Shown: one piece after another, positions 8,066 to 16,372 of the stretch
How positions within the stretch are numbered: the first letter of the stretch is position 1
How the letters are laid out: the number at the start of each line of letters is the position of its first letter
From: Crocinitomix sp.
GTDB taxonomy: Bacteria > Bacteroidota > Bacteroidia > Flavobacteriales_D > Crocinitomicaceae
Reading direction: 5' to 3'
NCBI GenBank assembly: GCA_013138735.1
Contig: WTCE01000004.1
Location: forward strand, 1-57,675
Length of the DNA: 57,675 nt
Translations under genes and position numbers: made by a program
The notes under the pieces: model-generated
Seen by the model: the letters and a program-made list of their open reading frames with translations, nothing else
Databases searched by the model: none
What the model was told of the DNA's origin: nothing

Positions 8066-9265
8066 ATGCCTAAGATTTCAACTAAAGGATTGGAAATGCC
8101 CCAATCACCTATTCGTAAGCTAGTGCCTTTTTCAGAAGCCGCTAAAAATGCTGGAAAACATGTTTTTCATTTAAACATTGGACAACCTGATATTGCTACG
8201 CCAAAAGCAGCCTTAGAGGCAGTTAAACACATACAATTAGATGTTTTGGAATATAGCCATTCAGCAGGATTTGATTCTTACCGTACGGGTTTATCTAACT
8301 ATTATAAAAAACATGGTTTACCCATTAACAAAGAAGATATCATCATCACTACTGGAGGATCTGAAGCCTTAATATTTGGTTTTATGACCTGCTTTAATCC
8401 AGGAGATGAAGTTATTATTCCTGAACCATTTTATGCCAATTATAATGGTTTTGCTAGAATGGCTGGCTTAACAGTTGTGCCCGTAACTGCTAAAATTGAA
8501 AATGGATTTGCATTGCCAGACGTGGCTGATTTTGAAAAATTAATCACTGATAAAACCAAAGGAATCATCATTTGTAACCCTGGTAATCCAACGGGTTACT
8601 TATATTCTAAAAACGAGCTAGAACAATTAAGAGATATTGTTAAAGCGCATGATTTATACTTATTTGCGGATGAAGTTTACCGTGAGTTTTGTTATGACGG
8701 AGCAAGCCCTTTCTCAGTAATGAGTTTAGAAGGCATAGATCAAAACGTTATTTTAATTGACTCTGTTTCAAAGCGTTACTCAATGTGCGGCGCAAGAATT
8801 GGTGCATTAATCACAAAAAACCAAGAGGTAATGGCTACGGCATTGAAATTTGCACAAGCCCGTTTATCTCCGCCAACCTTAGCACAAATTGCAAGTGAAG
8901 CAGCTTTACAAACACCGCAATCCTATTTTGATGAAGTGGTGACCGAATATGTTGACCGCCGTAACATCACTGTTGACGGTTTAAACGCAATTGAGGGGGT
9001 GTTTTGCCCTAAACCCGAAGGCGCCTTTTATTGCATTGCACAGCTACCAATTGACGATTGTGATAAATTTTGCCAATGGCTTTTAGAGTCTTTCGCCTAT
9101 GAAGGTAATACAGTTATGATGGCACCAGCAAGTGGATTTTATGCGACAAAGGGCTTAGGTAAGGATCAGGTTAGAATTGCTTATGTAATTGAAAAAGAAT
9201 CCTTAAAAAAGGCAGTTAAATGCATTGAGGAAGCGCTAAAAGTTTATCCTGGACGTACTATCTAG
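8066..9265 (+). CDS. PLP-dependent class I aminotransferase
   Basis: 399 residues, starting at MPKISTKGLEMPQSPIRKL; the extra ten codons upstream overlap a promoter-like element and were rejected. Fold-type I aminotransferase motifs are visible: NIGQPDI (substrate loop), NPGNPTGY, ADEVYREF (Asp contacting the PLP nitrogen) and SVSKRYSMCGARIG (Schiff-base Lys plus phosphate-binding Arg). The size and motifs fit the AspC/alanine aminotransferase branch common in Bacteroidota. The amino donor cannot be fixed from sequence. It stands alone between two unrelated plus-strand genes. Confidence 0.9.
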   Translation: MPKISTKGLEMPQSPIRKLVPFSEAAKNAGKHVFHLNIGQPDIATPKAALEAVKHIQLDVLEYSHSAGFDSYRTGLSNYYKKHGLPINKEDIIITTGGSEALIFGFMTCFNPGDEVIIPEPFYANYNGFARMAGLTVVPVTAKIENGFALPDVADFEKLITDKTKGIIICNPGNPTGYLYSKNELEQLRDIVKAHDLYLFADEVYREFCYDGASPFSVMSLEGIDQNVILIDSVSKRYSMCGARIGALITKNQEVMATALKFAQARLSPPTLAQIASEAALQTPQSYFDEVVTEYVDRRNITVDGLNAIEGVFCPKPEGAFYCIAQLPIDDCDKFCQWLLESFAYEGNTVMMAPASGFYATKGLGKDQVRIAYVIEKESLKKAVKCIEEALKVYPGRTI

Positions 9266-9369
9266 TTATTTTCACAGATAAAGCGAAGCTATTCTTGGTC
9301 TTTTAACCTAATTTCGAGTAGATTGAATTGAGCTATACTTTTACAGGTCATTTTTCGTTATTAAAACGC

Positions 9370-10992
9370 ATGCGTTACAGTTATCTCGTCATATTATATC
9401 TATTATTTTCTGCTACTGTTTTTGGGCAGGATGTAAAAAACAGTCACTATCATTTAGATAAGTTGACTGTAAAGGTTAAGGCGAGTAAGGATAGCACTAA
9501 GAAAATAGTGAATCGTGAGTCGGCCATTATTCAATTTAAAATGAATGGTTATTTAGGCATTCAACCTACCGACACCATCATTAAAAAAGGAACAATTCAT
9601 TATTATTTCTCTTCCGAAAATCAGTTTAAAAAAGTGGCTTTGATTGAAACGGGGAGAAAAAGGAATCGAATTACCGTTCAGAAAAATTTACAGCGCACAA
9701 TTGAGGAAATCAATGCAAAAATTACACAGTTGGAGAATAACGGATTTCCCTTTGCTCGCTTAGAAATTATTAAACAAGAAGAAACGGACAAACAATTAAA
9801 CCTGACTTATAAAATTGATTCAGGCGCATATTTTATAATTGACAAAATTCACATTAAAAGTAAAACCGATTTTAACGAAAAAACTGTCCTAAGTATTATG
9901 GGCATTAAGCCTGGCGAACCTTATAACGAAGAGAAAATAAGAAACCTAAGAGCCATTTTTCAAAATACAGCCATCTATAATACCCCACGCGCTCCAGAAT
10001 TATTATTTAAAAAAGGCTTGGCAGAATTATACGTTTACATTGAAAAAAAGAAATCGAGCAGTGCTGATGGTTATATCGGTTTTCAACAGGATAGAGTGAG
10101 TGAGAAAGTGGTATTGAACGGTTTCATTAATTTAGAATTGAAAAATGCCTTGAATCGCGCAGAAACCATTCATTTAAATTGGAAAAACAATCCGGATAAA
10201 ACACAAGATCTTAAAACCATTTTTGAATACCCCTATCTTTTTGGTTCACCTGTTGGAATTGGCGCCAATATTGATTTACAAAAGCAAGACACTTCCTTTG
10301 TAAGGTCCGATTTATTGTTTGAACTGATTTATCGCAATCCGCAATTTAGGATTGCTATTTTTGATCAAATCGAGGCCTCTTCTACCATTTCGACAGAACC
10401 AATTCCCGGTTTCCGTGATTTTTCAAAAAACACCATTGGACTTTCCGTGCAATACCGGCCTTTTTTACCTGAAAAATTATCCTTCTATCATCCGCAATTC
10501 ACTGTTTCAGGTGGTGTTTTCAATTATCGCGCAGACACCCTTGATGATGAAACAAGAAAAATAGCCAACAATAAATATTTATTGAAGTACGAACATTCTA
10601 TTGATTTTTTAAAGTTCTTTCATCTAAATAATTCACTGCAATATCAAGGTTTGGCCTCTTCTATCAATTTATCGCGGAATGAATTTATTTATTTCGGAGG
10701 TTTGCAAAGTGTTCGTGGATTTTACGAACTAGAATTGGCAGGTCGCGAAAATTGGGTGGTAAGAAATGAAATTGAATTCAGACCAATAGAATTACTCTCC
10801 TTAAAAGTGCTTTATGATTATTCAAATTTTAGAGGCGAAAGTAAAAACTACACCCATAGCGCAGGAATTGGCTTTGGCTTAATTAATAAATCAAGCCAAT
10901 TAGAAATTATTGTTGCCAATGGTGTTTTAAATGATAATCCTTTTGCTTTGTCAGATACAAAAGTGCATATTGGATTTAAATCCAACTTCTAA
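9370..10992 (+). CDS. BamA/TamA-like outer-membrane beta-barrel protein with POTRA
   Basis: 540 residues from the ATG starting signal peptide MRYSYLVILYLLFSATVFGQ. Residues about 110-220 contain POTRA-like segments (YFIIDKIHIKSKTDFNEKTV, then GIKPGEPYNEEKIRNL). The C-terminal 300 residues alternate like an Omp85 barrel, with the strand YFGGLQSVRGF matching the conserved VRGF/Y lid-loop motif of Omp85 proteins. It is shorter than BamA (about 800), so more like a TamA- or ShlB-type member, or a Bacteroidota surface-antigen protein. It probably inserts or exports other proteins or lipids at the outer membrane. Its 3' end overlaps the convergent gene by 4 bases. Confidence 0.8.
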   Translation: MRYSYLVILYLLFSATVFGQDVKNSHYHLDKLTVKVKASKDSTKKIVNRESAIIQFKMNGYLGIQPTDTIIKKGTIHYYFSSENQFKKVALIETGRKRNRITVQKNLQRTIEEINAKITQLENNGFPFARLEIIKQEETDKQLNLTYKIDSGAYFIIDKIHIKSKTDFNEKTVLSIMGIKPGEPYNEEKIRNLRAIFQNTAIYNTPRAPELLFKKGLAELYVYIEKKKSSSADGYIGFQQDRVSEKVVLNGFINLELKNALNRAETIHLNWKNNPDKTQDLKTIFEYPYLFGSPVGIGANIDLQKQDTSFVRSDLLFELIYRNPQFRIAIFDQIEASSTISTEPIPGFRDFSKNTIGLSVQYRPFLPEKLSFYHPQFTVSGGVFNYRADTLDDETRKIANNKYLLKYEHSIDFLKFFHLNNSLQYQGLASSINLSRNEFIYFGGLQSVRGFYELELAGRENWVVRNEIEFRPIELLSLKVLYDYSNFRGESKNYTHSAGIGFGLINKSSQLEIIVANGVLNDNPFALSDTKVHIGFKSNF

Positions 10993-11477
10993 AACGACAC
11001 TACATCTGTTTTTCGGACACTTGATACAACCTTTAACGGTTGATTAGCTAATAAATTAGAAGCCTTATAACCAAAATTAGTACTCGTACGGTCAAATTTG
11101 ATCGTCCCAATAGGAACGTTAGCTCCTGTATGTCCTGCTGCAGAATTTCCAACAGTTAAGTCAAAACTAATTGAGTAATAACCTGACATAAATGTGCGTG
11201 TATCCAGCATTAATCGGGTAGATGATGCGCCTTCCTTTTTAAAGTAAAGCATAAAACGGGCATTTAAAGGAAACGTAAATTCGAAATTTTCAGAAACACT
11301 CTTTCGAACAATTTCTCTATTCGAAGCTAAATTAATCACAGACACTTCAATGTCTGGGTCGTAATTGGCAATTGAACTTAAATCTGCATTAATGGTTAGT
11401 TTTCCACTGCCCTGCCCTGCTGCCGTGAAAAAGAACGGAAATAGGAATAGTGCAATGAATAGGTATCGGTTTGTCAT
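10989..11477 (-). CDS. Hypothetical exported protein
   Basis: 162 residues with signal peptide MTNRYLFIALFLFPFFFTAAGQ. The mature part reads as a small beta-sandwich (KLTINADLSS, IEVSVINLASN, FEFTFPLNARFMLYFKK), reminiscent of carboxypeptidase-regulatory-like domains of Bacteroidota, but I cannot assign a family. It is convergent with the BamA-like gene, sharing 4 bases at the 3' ends. Confidence 0.65.
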   Translation of the reverse strand: MTNRYLFIALFLFPFFFTAAGQGSGKLTINADLSSIANYDPDIEVSVINLASNREIVRKSVSENFEFTFPLNARFMLYFKKEGASSTRLMLDTRTFMSGYYSISFDLTVGNSAAGHTGANVPIGTIKFDRTSTNFGYKASNLLANQPLKVVSSVRKTDVVSF

Positions 11478-11658
11478 ACAGTCATATACAGTTTATCATG
11501 AAAAAATGTTACAAATTGATTCAGAAAAGTCCTTTTTTGCCTGCTTATAATACCGTTAGGCGCTCCTGAGTGTGCGTTCAATCAATAAAATGAAAGGTTC
11601 AGTATTTAGAAAGAGTACATCAGTGTAGTTTTCACTATTTTTACGGAAACGACTTGAA

Positions 11659-14268
11659 ATGCGCTATTTACTAATTCTTCTCTTATCATTCGCCTCTTTT
11701 TTATCACATGGACAGAATTTGGCCTATGAAGCAGATGAAATTATTGTTCAACTTGCACCAACTATAAATTCTTCTGCCTTCATTCGAAAGTTTGAAGCGC
11801 AAGAGCATTTGGAAATTGTTTCCTTCGAACAATTGAGCGAACCCGTCAATATTTATCTCATTAAATTTCATGATCAGTCTTTAGATTTGGACCATACAAT
11901 TCGTTTATTATATGGTTATTCAGAAATTCGGATTGCGCAAAAAAATCATTTTGTAAGTGACAGAGAAACAATTCCAACAGACGCACTTTTTGCTACACAA
12001 TGGCATTTAAAAAACACAGGTTTAGATGGTGGAGACATAGATGCTGATATTGATGCGACAGATGCTTGGGACGTAACTACAGGTGGATTAACTACGCATA
12101 GCGATACAATAGTGGTTTGTATCATAGAAGGCGGCGGAGTTGACATTAATCACGAAGATATAGCAGGGAATATATGGAAAAATTTTGGAGAAATACCTGA
12201 TGACGGGATTGACAATGATGGAAACGGATACGTAGATGATTTTGACGGTTGGAATGTTCAAACCGAAGATGATGCGATTGGTTTTGGCAGTCATGGAACC
12301 CGCGTTAGTGGAATGGTTGGCGCTAGTGGCAATAATGGTATCGGTGTTTCTGGAGTTAATTGGAATGTGAAAATGATGGTAGTTAAAGGACAACAGGCTT
12401 CAAACGAAGCAACTGTTATTGCTGCCTATTCCTACCCGCTTAAAATGCGGAAACTATACAACGAAACTTTTGGCGCCGAGGGAGCTTTTGTAGTCGTTAC
12501 AAATGCCTCTTGGGGAATTGATGGTGGTGATCCAGCAGATTCACCATTGTGGTGCGCAATGTATGATTCTTTGGGTATGCACGGAATATTAAGTGTTGGC
12601 GCCACAACAAATAATAATTTAAATGTCGAAGAAGTTGGTGATTTGCCAACGAATTGTACCAGCGAATTTTTTATTGGCGTTACCATGACCAATAATGTAG
12701 ATGTTCGTGCTGGTTCAGGATATGGAACAACTTCGGTTGATTTGGCAGCACCTGGAAGTTCTGTGCGCTTAACCGTTCCTGGCGATTTATATTCCACAAC
12801 AAGCGGAACTTCTTTTGCAACGCCATGTGTAACAGGTGCTATTGCTTTGGCATATTCGGCGCCCTGTGCAGAATTTATCAATTTTGTAAAATATGACCCT
12901 GCGGCTGCGGCACTGCAAATGCGTCAGTATCTTTTTGACGGGGTTGATGAATTAGACGCCTTAGTAGATGATGTTGCAACTGGTGGACGTTTAAACGTTA
13001 ATAATACCATTCAATTAATCATGGATGAATGTGATGATGATGCTTGTATTTCTCCCTATAATATGCGTGCAAACGACATTACAGACACTTCTGTCACAAT
13101 TGCTTGGGATGGCTTTACAGGCGACTATATTTTGACAATTTTGCCTGAAGGTGGAATAGCAACTGAGATCACAATTGAAGGCAGCACGGTTCTATCATTT
13201 GATACTTTAATGCCTTGTACTAATTATACCATTACATTACAATCCATTTGCGAAGGAGATATTTTAAGTGATGATTCATTTCCACTTTATTTTATTACAG
13301 ATGGTTGTTGTACAAATCCAATTTTGGCTAACCCAACTAAAACGGAGACCAACTTAACCATTACGTGGAATGAAATTTTGTACGCCACGCAATACGATTT
13401 TCGCTATTCTATAAGTGGTGAGGATGATTGGACTGAATTAACTGATGTTACTTCTCCACTTTTAATTGAAGACTTGGAAAAATGTACCGAATATGATTTC
13501 CAAATCTATACGCTTTGTGCAGATAGTACGAGAGGGTATAGCGAATCGTACGTTTTTAGAACGCTTGGATGTGGTGTTTGTATAGAATTGGATTATTGCC
13601 CAGTAATTGGTGCCGACATTACTTATGAGTGGATTGATTCTGTGAAAGTAAATGGCTATGCCAATCAAACAGGTAAAAATGATGGTTGGTTGCGCTCAGA
13701 GCAAATCATAACCGCATTAACTCCAGGCGAAACATATCAAATTAGAGTAGTCCCTGATTTTTCAGGAGGTACTTTTTCAGAGCGTTATTCTATCTATATC
13801 GATTTTAACCAAAATGGTGAATTTGATTTACCCGCAGAAGCTGTGGTTGACGATATTTTGGTGTCAGGCGGATTAACACAAGACATTACGATTCCTTTAG
13901 ACGCTGCTATTGGCGTAACAAAAATTAGAATTGGAATGGCTGCCTTGTCTGATCCTGAAGCTTGTCCTACTTCATCCTTTTTTGGTGAGTATGAAGACTA
14001 TTGCCTTTATATTGGACCCCAATTGACAATCCTAGAAAATGAATTAGAATTGTCCATTTATCCTAATCCTGCGAATCAAGAATTGTTTATTAAGAGTAAT
14101 GTGGAAATAGAACAAATCAACATTTATTCAAATGATGGGAAATTGGTTTTAAATGAAACGAATTATAATGCAAATCCTCTTAATATTGCCTTTTTAAGTT
14201 CAGGTATTTATATTATTCAAGTTGAAACAGCAGACGGAATCATCAACAAAAAGTTTGTAAAGCAATAA
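11659..14268 (+). CDS. Secreted subtilase (S8) with FnIII and GEVED domains, T9SS cargo; catalytic Asp replaced by Glu
   Basis: 869 residues with signal peptide MRYLLILLLSFASFLSHGQ. Residues about 20-100 look like an inhibitor-type prodomain. The S8 domain (about 105-450) has His212 in SHGTRVSG, oxyanion Asn282 in NASWG and Ser385 in GTSFATP. At the position of the catalytic Asp (D-T/S-G) the sequence is IIEGGGVDINHEDI, with Glu157. Two fibronectin-III-like modules follow (about 460-640), then a GEVED domain (IDFNQNGEF, SSFFGEYEDYC). Last comes a type IX sorting domain (SIYPNPANQELFIKSN to IINKKFVKQ). Export to the cell surface or medium through T9SS follows. Activity is uncertain because of the Glu. 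Confidence 0.9.
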   Translation: MRYLLILLLSFASFLSHGQNLAYEADEIIVQLAPTINSSAFIRKFEAQEHLEIVSFEQLSEPVNIYLIKFHDQSLDLDHTIRLLYGYSEIRIAQKNHFVSDRETIPTDALFATQWHLKNTGLDGGDIDADIDATDAWDVTTGGLTTHSDTIVVCIIEGGGVDINHEDIAGNIWKNFGEIPDDGIDNDGNGYVDDFDGWNVQTEDDAIGFGSHGTRVSGMVGASGNNGIGVSGVNWNVKMMVVKGQQASNEATVIAAYSYPLKMRKLYNETFGAEGAFVVVTNASWGIDGGDPADSPLWCAMYDSLGMHGILSVGATTNNNLNVEEVGDLPTNCTSEFFIGVTMTNNVDVRAGSGYGTTSVDLAAPGSSVRLTVPGDLYSTTSGTSFATPCVTGAIALAYSAPCAEFINFVKYDPAAAALQMRQYLFDGVDELDALVDDVATGGRLNVNNTIQLIMDECDDDACISPYNMRANDITDTSVTIAWDGFTGDYILTILPEGGIATEITIEGSTVLSFDTLMPCTNYTITLQSICEGDILSDDSFPLYFITDGCCTNPILANPTKTETNLTITWNEILYATQYDFRYSISGEDDWTELTDVTSPLLIEDLEKCTEYDFQIYTLCADSTRGYSESYVFRTLGCGVCIELDYCPVIGADITYEWIDSVKVNGYANQTGKNDGWLRSEQIITALTPGETYQIRVVPDFSGGTFSERYSIYIDFNQNGEFDLPAEAVVDDILVSGGLTQDITIPLDAAIGVTKIRIGMAALSDPEACPTSSFFGEYEDYCLYIGPQLTILENELELSIYPNPANQELFIKSNVEIEQINIYSNDGKLVLNETNYNANPLNIAFLSSGIYIIQVETADGIINKKFVKQ

Positions 14269-14269
14269 G

Positions 14270-14449
14270 ATGAGTTTTAATTCAAAACTAAATGACCTCG
14301 AACCTGAGGACTATTATAAGACCGAAGAAGGATACATCATCTTTACAGAAACGTATCATTTGAAACGTGGACATTGCTGCAAAAGTGGTTGTAAACATTG
14401 CCCTTATGGTTATGATAAAAAAACAGGGCGTGTTTTAGGAAATAAATAA
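14270..14449 (+). CDS. DUF5522 mini-protein, cysteine-rich
   Basis: A 59-residue ORF starting one base after the protease stop. The core FTETYHLKRGHCCKSGCKH followed by CPYGY is the hallmark of the DUF5522 family: four conserved Cys in CC-x3-C-x2-C and a terminal basic Gly-rich tail. The family is widespread in Bacteroidota and other phyla; the Cys cluster suggests metal or Fe-S binding. The function is not established. No signal peptide, so cytoplasmic. The very short gap to the protease implies read-through transcription rather than a shared function. Confidence 0.85.
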   Translation: MSFNSKLNDLEPEDYYKTEEGYIIFTETYHLKRGHCCKSGCKHCPYGYDKKTGRVLGNK

Positions 14450-14453
14450 TGTC

Positions 14454-15365
14454 CTAATCTGTGAGAGGCATTGTTGAATGATATTTACCCATACGCCACT
14501 GCTCTATTCTAACTAATTGATTTTTGGCGTTGTACTTATAAAGTTTACTTTTCCATAATCTACTTTTTTTAAATGCGCCATCCATTACTATTAAATCATT
14601 TTCATTAAAAACTTTGTTATCCCCGTCAGGGTTAAAAGGCACTTTTTGATTACGGTATAAAATTGGTTCATAATTGGGCATAACATCTTCATTGTAGCAC
14701 CATTTGAATTGACTTCCTAGAGAATCAACTGGTAACATACAGTCATCACAATACGCCACTCTAGATTCCACAATACCATCCTCATTATACATGATTAATT
14801 CTTTTACACAACCACTGTAAAAATAGCGCATAGCTTGTCCAATTGTCACTCCTTTAACTTTCTGATATTGAAACTCTAGTTGTGGAATAGAATCCTTCGC
14901 ACTTAATGAATCATAATAAAAGCAAACGAGACCATCTTCTCTTCCGTCTATTGAATGCGGCCGAGACTGCAATAGCACTCCATTTCTGTTATATTTTGTA
15001 TGAACCTCAATACTTTTACCAGATGTGAAAATTCCCTCTTCCATCAATTGTCCGTTGTCGTAATACTTTTTATACGCACCATTAGGTCGGTTATTTGTAT
15101 AATTCCCTTCCAAACGAACAGTCTCTCCATCCTTGAAATACTTTTTCCAAACCCCATTTTTAAGCCCCTTTACATAAGTCCCTTCCTCTACTCGTCCATC
15201 TATAGGATAACCGCGTTCTGGAAAATCTGCGCCGTACAAAATCCAATACCCCTCTTTCTTTCCATCTTCATTTAACTGGTTTAAGGTATCCGCTTGCGCA
15301 AATCCGTACACATGAAAAAACATGGCTGCGCAAGAAATAATCAAATGGAACAAAAATGAACGCAT
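14454..15365 (-). CDS. Exported MORN-variant (YwqK-type) repeat protein
   Basis: 303 residues with signal peptide (MRSFLFHLIISCAAMFFHVYGFAQ). Residues about 35-160 hold MORN-variant repeats: EGYWILYG, NGVWKKYFKDGETVRLEG, NGAYKKYYDNGQLMEEG, and a degenerate one after NRNGVLLQS. These repeats are annotated as toxin-antitoxin system YwqK family antitoxin in databases, but in Bacteroidota they are exported structural repeats, and no toxin gene is adjacent. The C-terminal half is unique. It is divergent from the YrdC-family gene. Confidence 0.75.
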   Translation of the reverse strand: MRSFLFHLIISCAAMFFHVYGFAQADTLNQLNEDGKKEGYWILYGADFPERGYPIDGRVEEGTYVKGLKNGVWKKYFKDGETVRLEGNYTNNRPNGAYKKYYDNGQLMEEGIFTSGKSIEVHTKYNRNGVLLQSRPHSIDGREDGLVCFYYDSLSAKDSIPQLEFQYQKVKGVTIGQAMRYFYSGCVKELIMYNEDGIVESRVAYCDDCMLPVDSLGSQFKWCYNEDVMPNYEPILYRNQKVPFNPDGDNKVFNENDLIVMDGAFKKSRLWKSKLYKYNAKNQLVRIEQWRMGKYHSTMPLTD

Positions 15366-15418
15366 ACCTAAAACTACAAACTTATGATCAATATCAGGTC
15401 TTATTGAGTAAAATGCTC

Positions 15419-15426
15419 TAATTTTG
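15419..15426 (+). promoter_or_regulatory. Putative -7 element TAATTTTG
   Basis: Fits TAnnTTTG and lies 16 bases upstream of the ATG at 15443 (YrdC-family gene), in the divergent intergenic space. A TTG at 15404 is closer than the usual spacing, so the -33 box is unclear. Confidence 0.5.
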
Positions 15427-15442
15427 CATTTTAATTTGAACC

Positions 15443-16057
15443 ATGCAACACATAATCCATCCCCAAAATCCAGATCCGCAAAAGATTAAACTCATTGCAG
15501 ACCTACTTGAACGCGGAGGAGTAATTGTGTACCCTACAGATACGGTTTACGCCTTAGGTTGCAGTTTACAGCACAAACGCGCAATTGAAAAATTAGCCAA
15601 ACTCAAAGGAATTAAGCTCAAGCATGCCAATTTTTCCATCATTTTTAATGATTTAAGCCAATTGTCAGATTATGCCAAGCATATAGATCGTCCAACTTAT
15701 AAAATTCTTAACAAAAACTTACCCGGCCCATTTACATTCATACTGGAAGCTACAAGTAAAATCCCAAAATTATTTGACACCAATAAAAAAACAGTCGGTA
15801 TTCGAATTCCAGATAATAATATTGTACTACAAATTGTTGAACAACTTGGTCATCCGATAGTCACCACCTCTATTCATAATGCGGATGAAGTTATCGAATA
15901 CTGTACAGATCCTAACTTAATTGTCGGCAATTGGGAAGGTAAAGTAGATGCCGTTATTGATGGTGGTTATGGATTAAATGTTCCGTCAACAGTCGTCGAT
16001 CTTTCAAATGGTGAAATTGAAATTATTCGTGAAGGAATTGGAGAACTTGCTTATTAA
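15443..16057 (+). CDS. YrdC/Sua5/YciO-family protein, probable threonylcarbamoyl-AMP synthase
   Basis: 204 residues. The YrdC fold is shown by ERGGVIVYPTDTVYALGC near the N-terminus, LAKLKGIKLKHANFSIIF, NLPGPFTFIL, GIRIPDN and HPIVTTSIHN, and PSTVVDLSNGEIEIIREG at the end. In the family, TsaC/Sua5 makes threonylcarbamoyl-AMP from Thr, bicarbonate and ATP for tRNA t6A37. The length and the motifs here look closest to the YciO branch, whose role is less certain. It has a solitary position and a promoter-like element upstream. Confidence 0.85.
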   Translation: MQHIIHPQNPDPQKIKLIADLLERGGVIVYPTDTVYALGCSLQHKRAIEKLAKLKGIKLKHANFSIIFNDLSQLSDYAKHIDRPTYKILNKNLPGPFTFILEATSKIPKLFDTNKKTVGIRIPDNNIVLQIVEQLGHPIVTTSIHNADEVIEYCTDPNLIVGNWEGKVDAVIDGGYGLNVPSTVVDLSNGEIEIIREGIGELAY

Positions 16058-16196
16058 AAGCTACGCTTTTCAATGCACCGCGCTGAGCCCGTCGAAGTGT
16101 ACAATTAGCAATGTACAATGATCAATACGATTTGACTAGGAGTTTTTCAATGAACAATTTTTCAATTAGAAAACTAAATCTAATCTATTTCGCCAA

Positions 16197-16262
16197 ATGC
16201 AATCTAACAGCGTAGCGATCTATGCTCTAACAACGAAGTGGTCCATAAGCGCAGCGGTCAAA
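16197..16262. repeat. Decayed CGCTGCGCT-type repeats
   Basis: Contains AAGCGCAGCGGTC, the reverse complement of GACCGCTGCGCTT found at 29779-29825 and in variant form at 52110-52132. A related ATCTAACAGCGTAGCGATC occurs at 16201-16219. It forms part of the 315-base gene-free stretch 16058-16372, which otherwise holds low-complexity TGTACAATG-like sequence, a TACGATTTGACT word at 16126 and the hairpin element at 16265. Confidence 0.5.
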
Positions 16263-16264
16263 AA

Positions 16265-16343
16265 AAAATTGCGCGTCAGTTCGAGTGATTTTTAATTTGG
16301 CGAAGCCAAACAAAAAAATAGTCTCGAGAACAGCGCAAATTTT
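16265..16343. repeat. Dispersed hairpin element, copy A
   Basis: The outer arms AAAATTGCGC and GCGCAAATTTT pair with a one-base bulge. Inside these lie the conserved CGTCAGTTCGAGTGATT on the left and CTCGAGAAC on the right. The centre is the hairpin TTTGGC-GAA-GCCAAA. The same conserved words occur at 34864-34929 and 46113-46187 with different outer and inner stems. The element ends 29 bases before the GTG of the next gene. Confidence 0.75.
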
Positions 16344-16372
16344 CTTAAATTTAGCCCAACCAAACAACAACC

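Noticed and set aside
12088-12881. Antisense frames inside the subtilase gene
   Set aside because: Shadows of a clearly coding plus-strand frame with intact protease motifs.
14454-15365. Toxin-antitoxin antitoxin (YwqK)
   Set aside because: Only the MORN-type repeats are shared with YwqK; the protein has a signal peptide and no toxin gene is adjacent.
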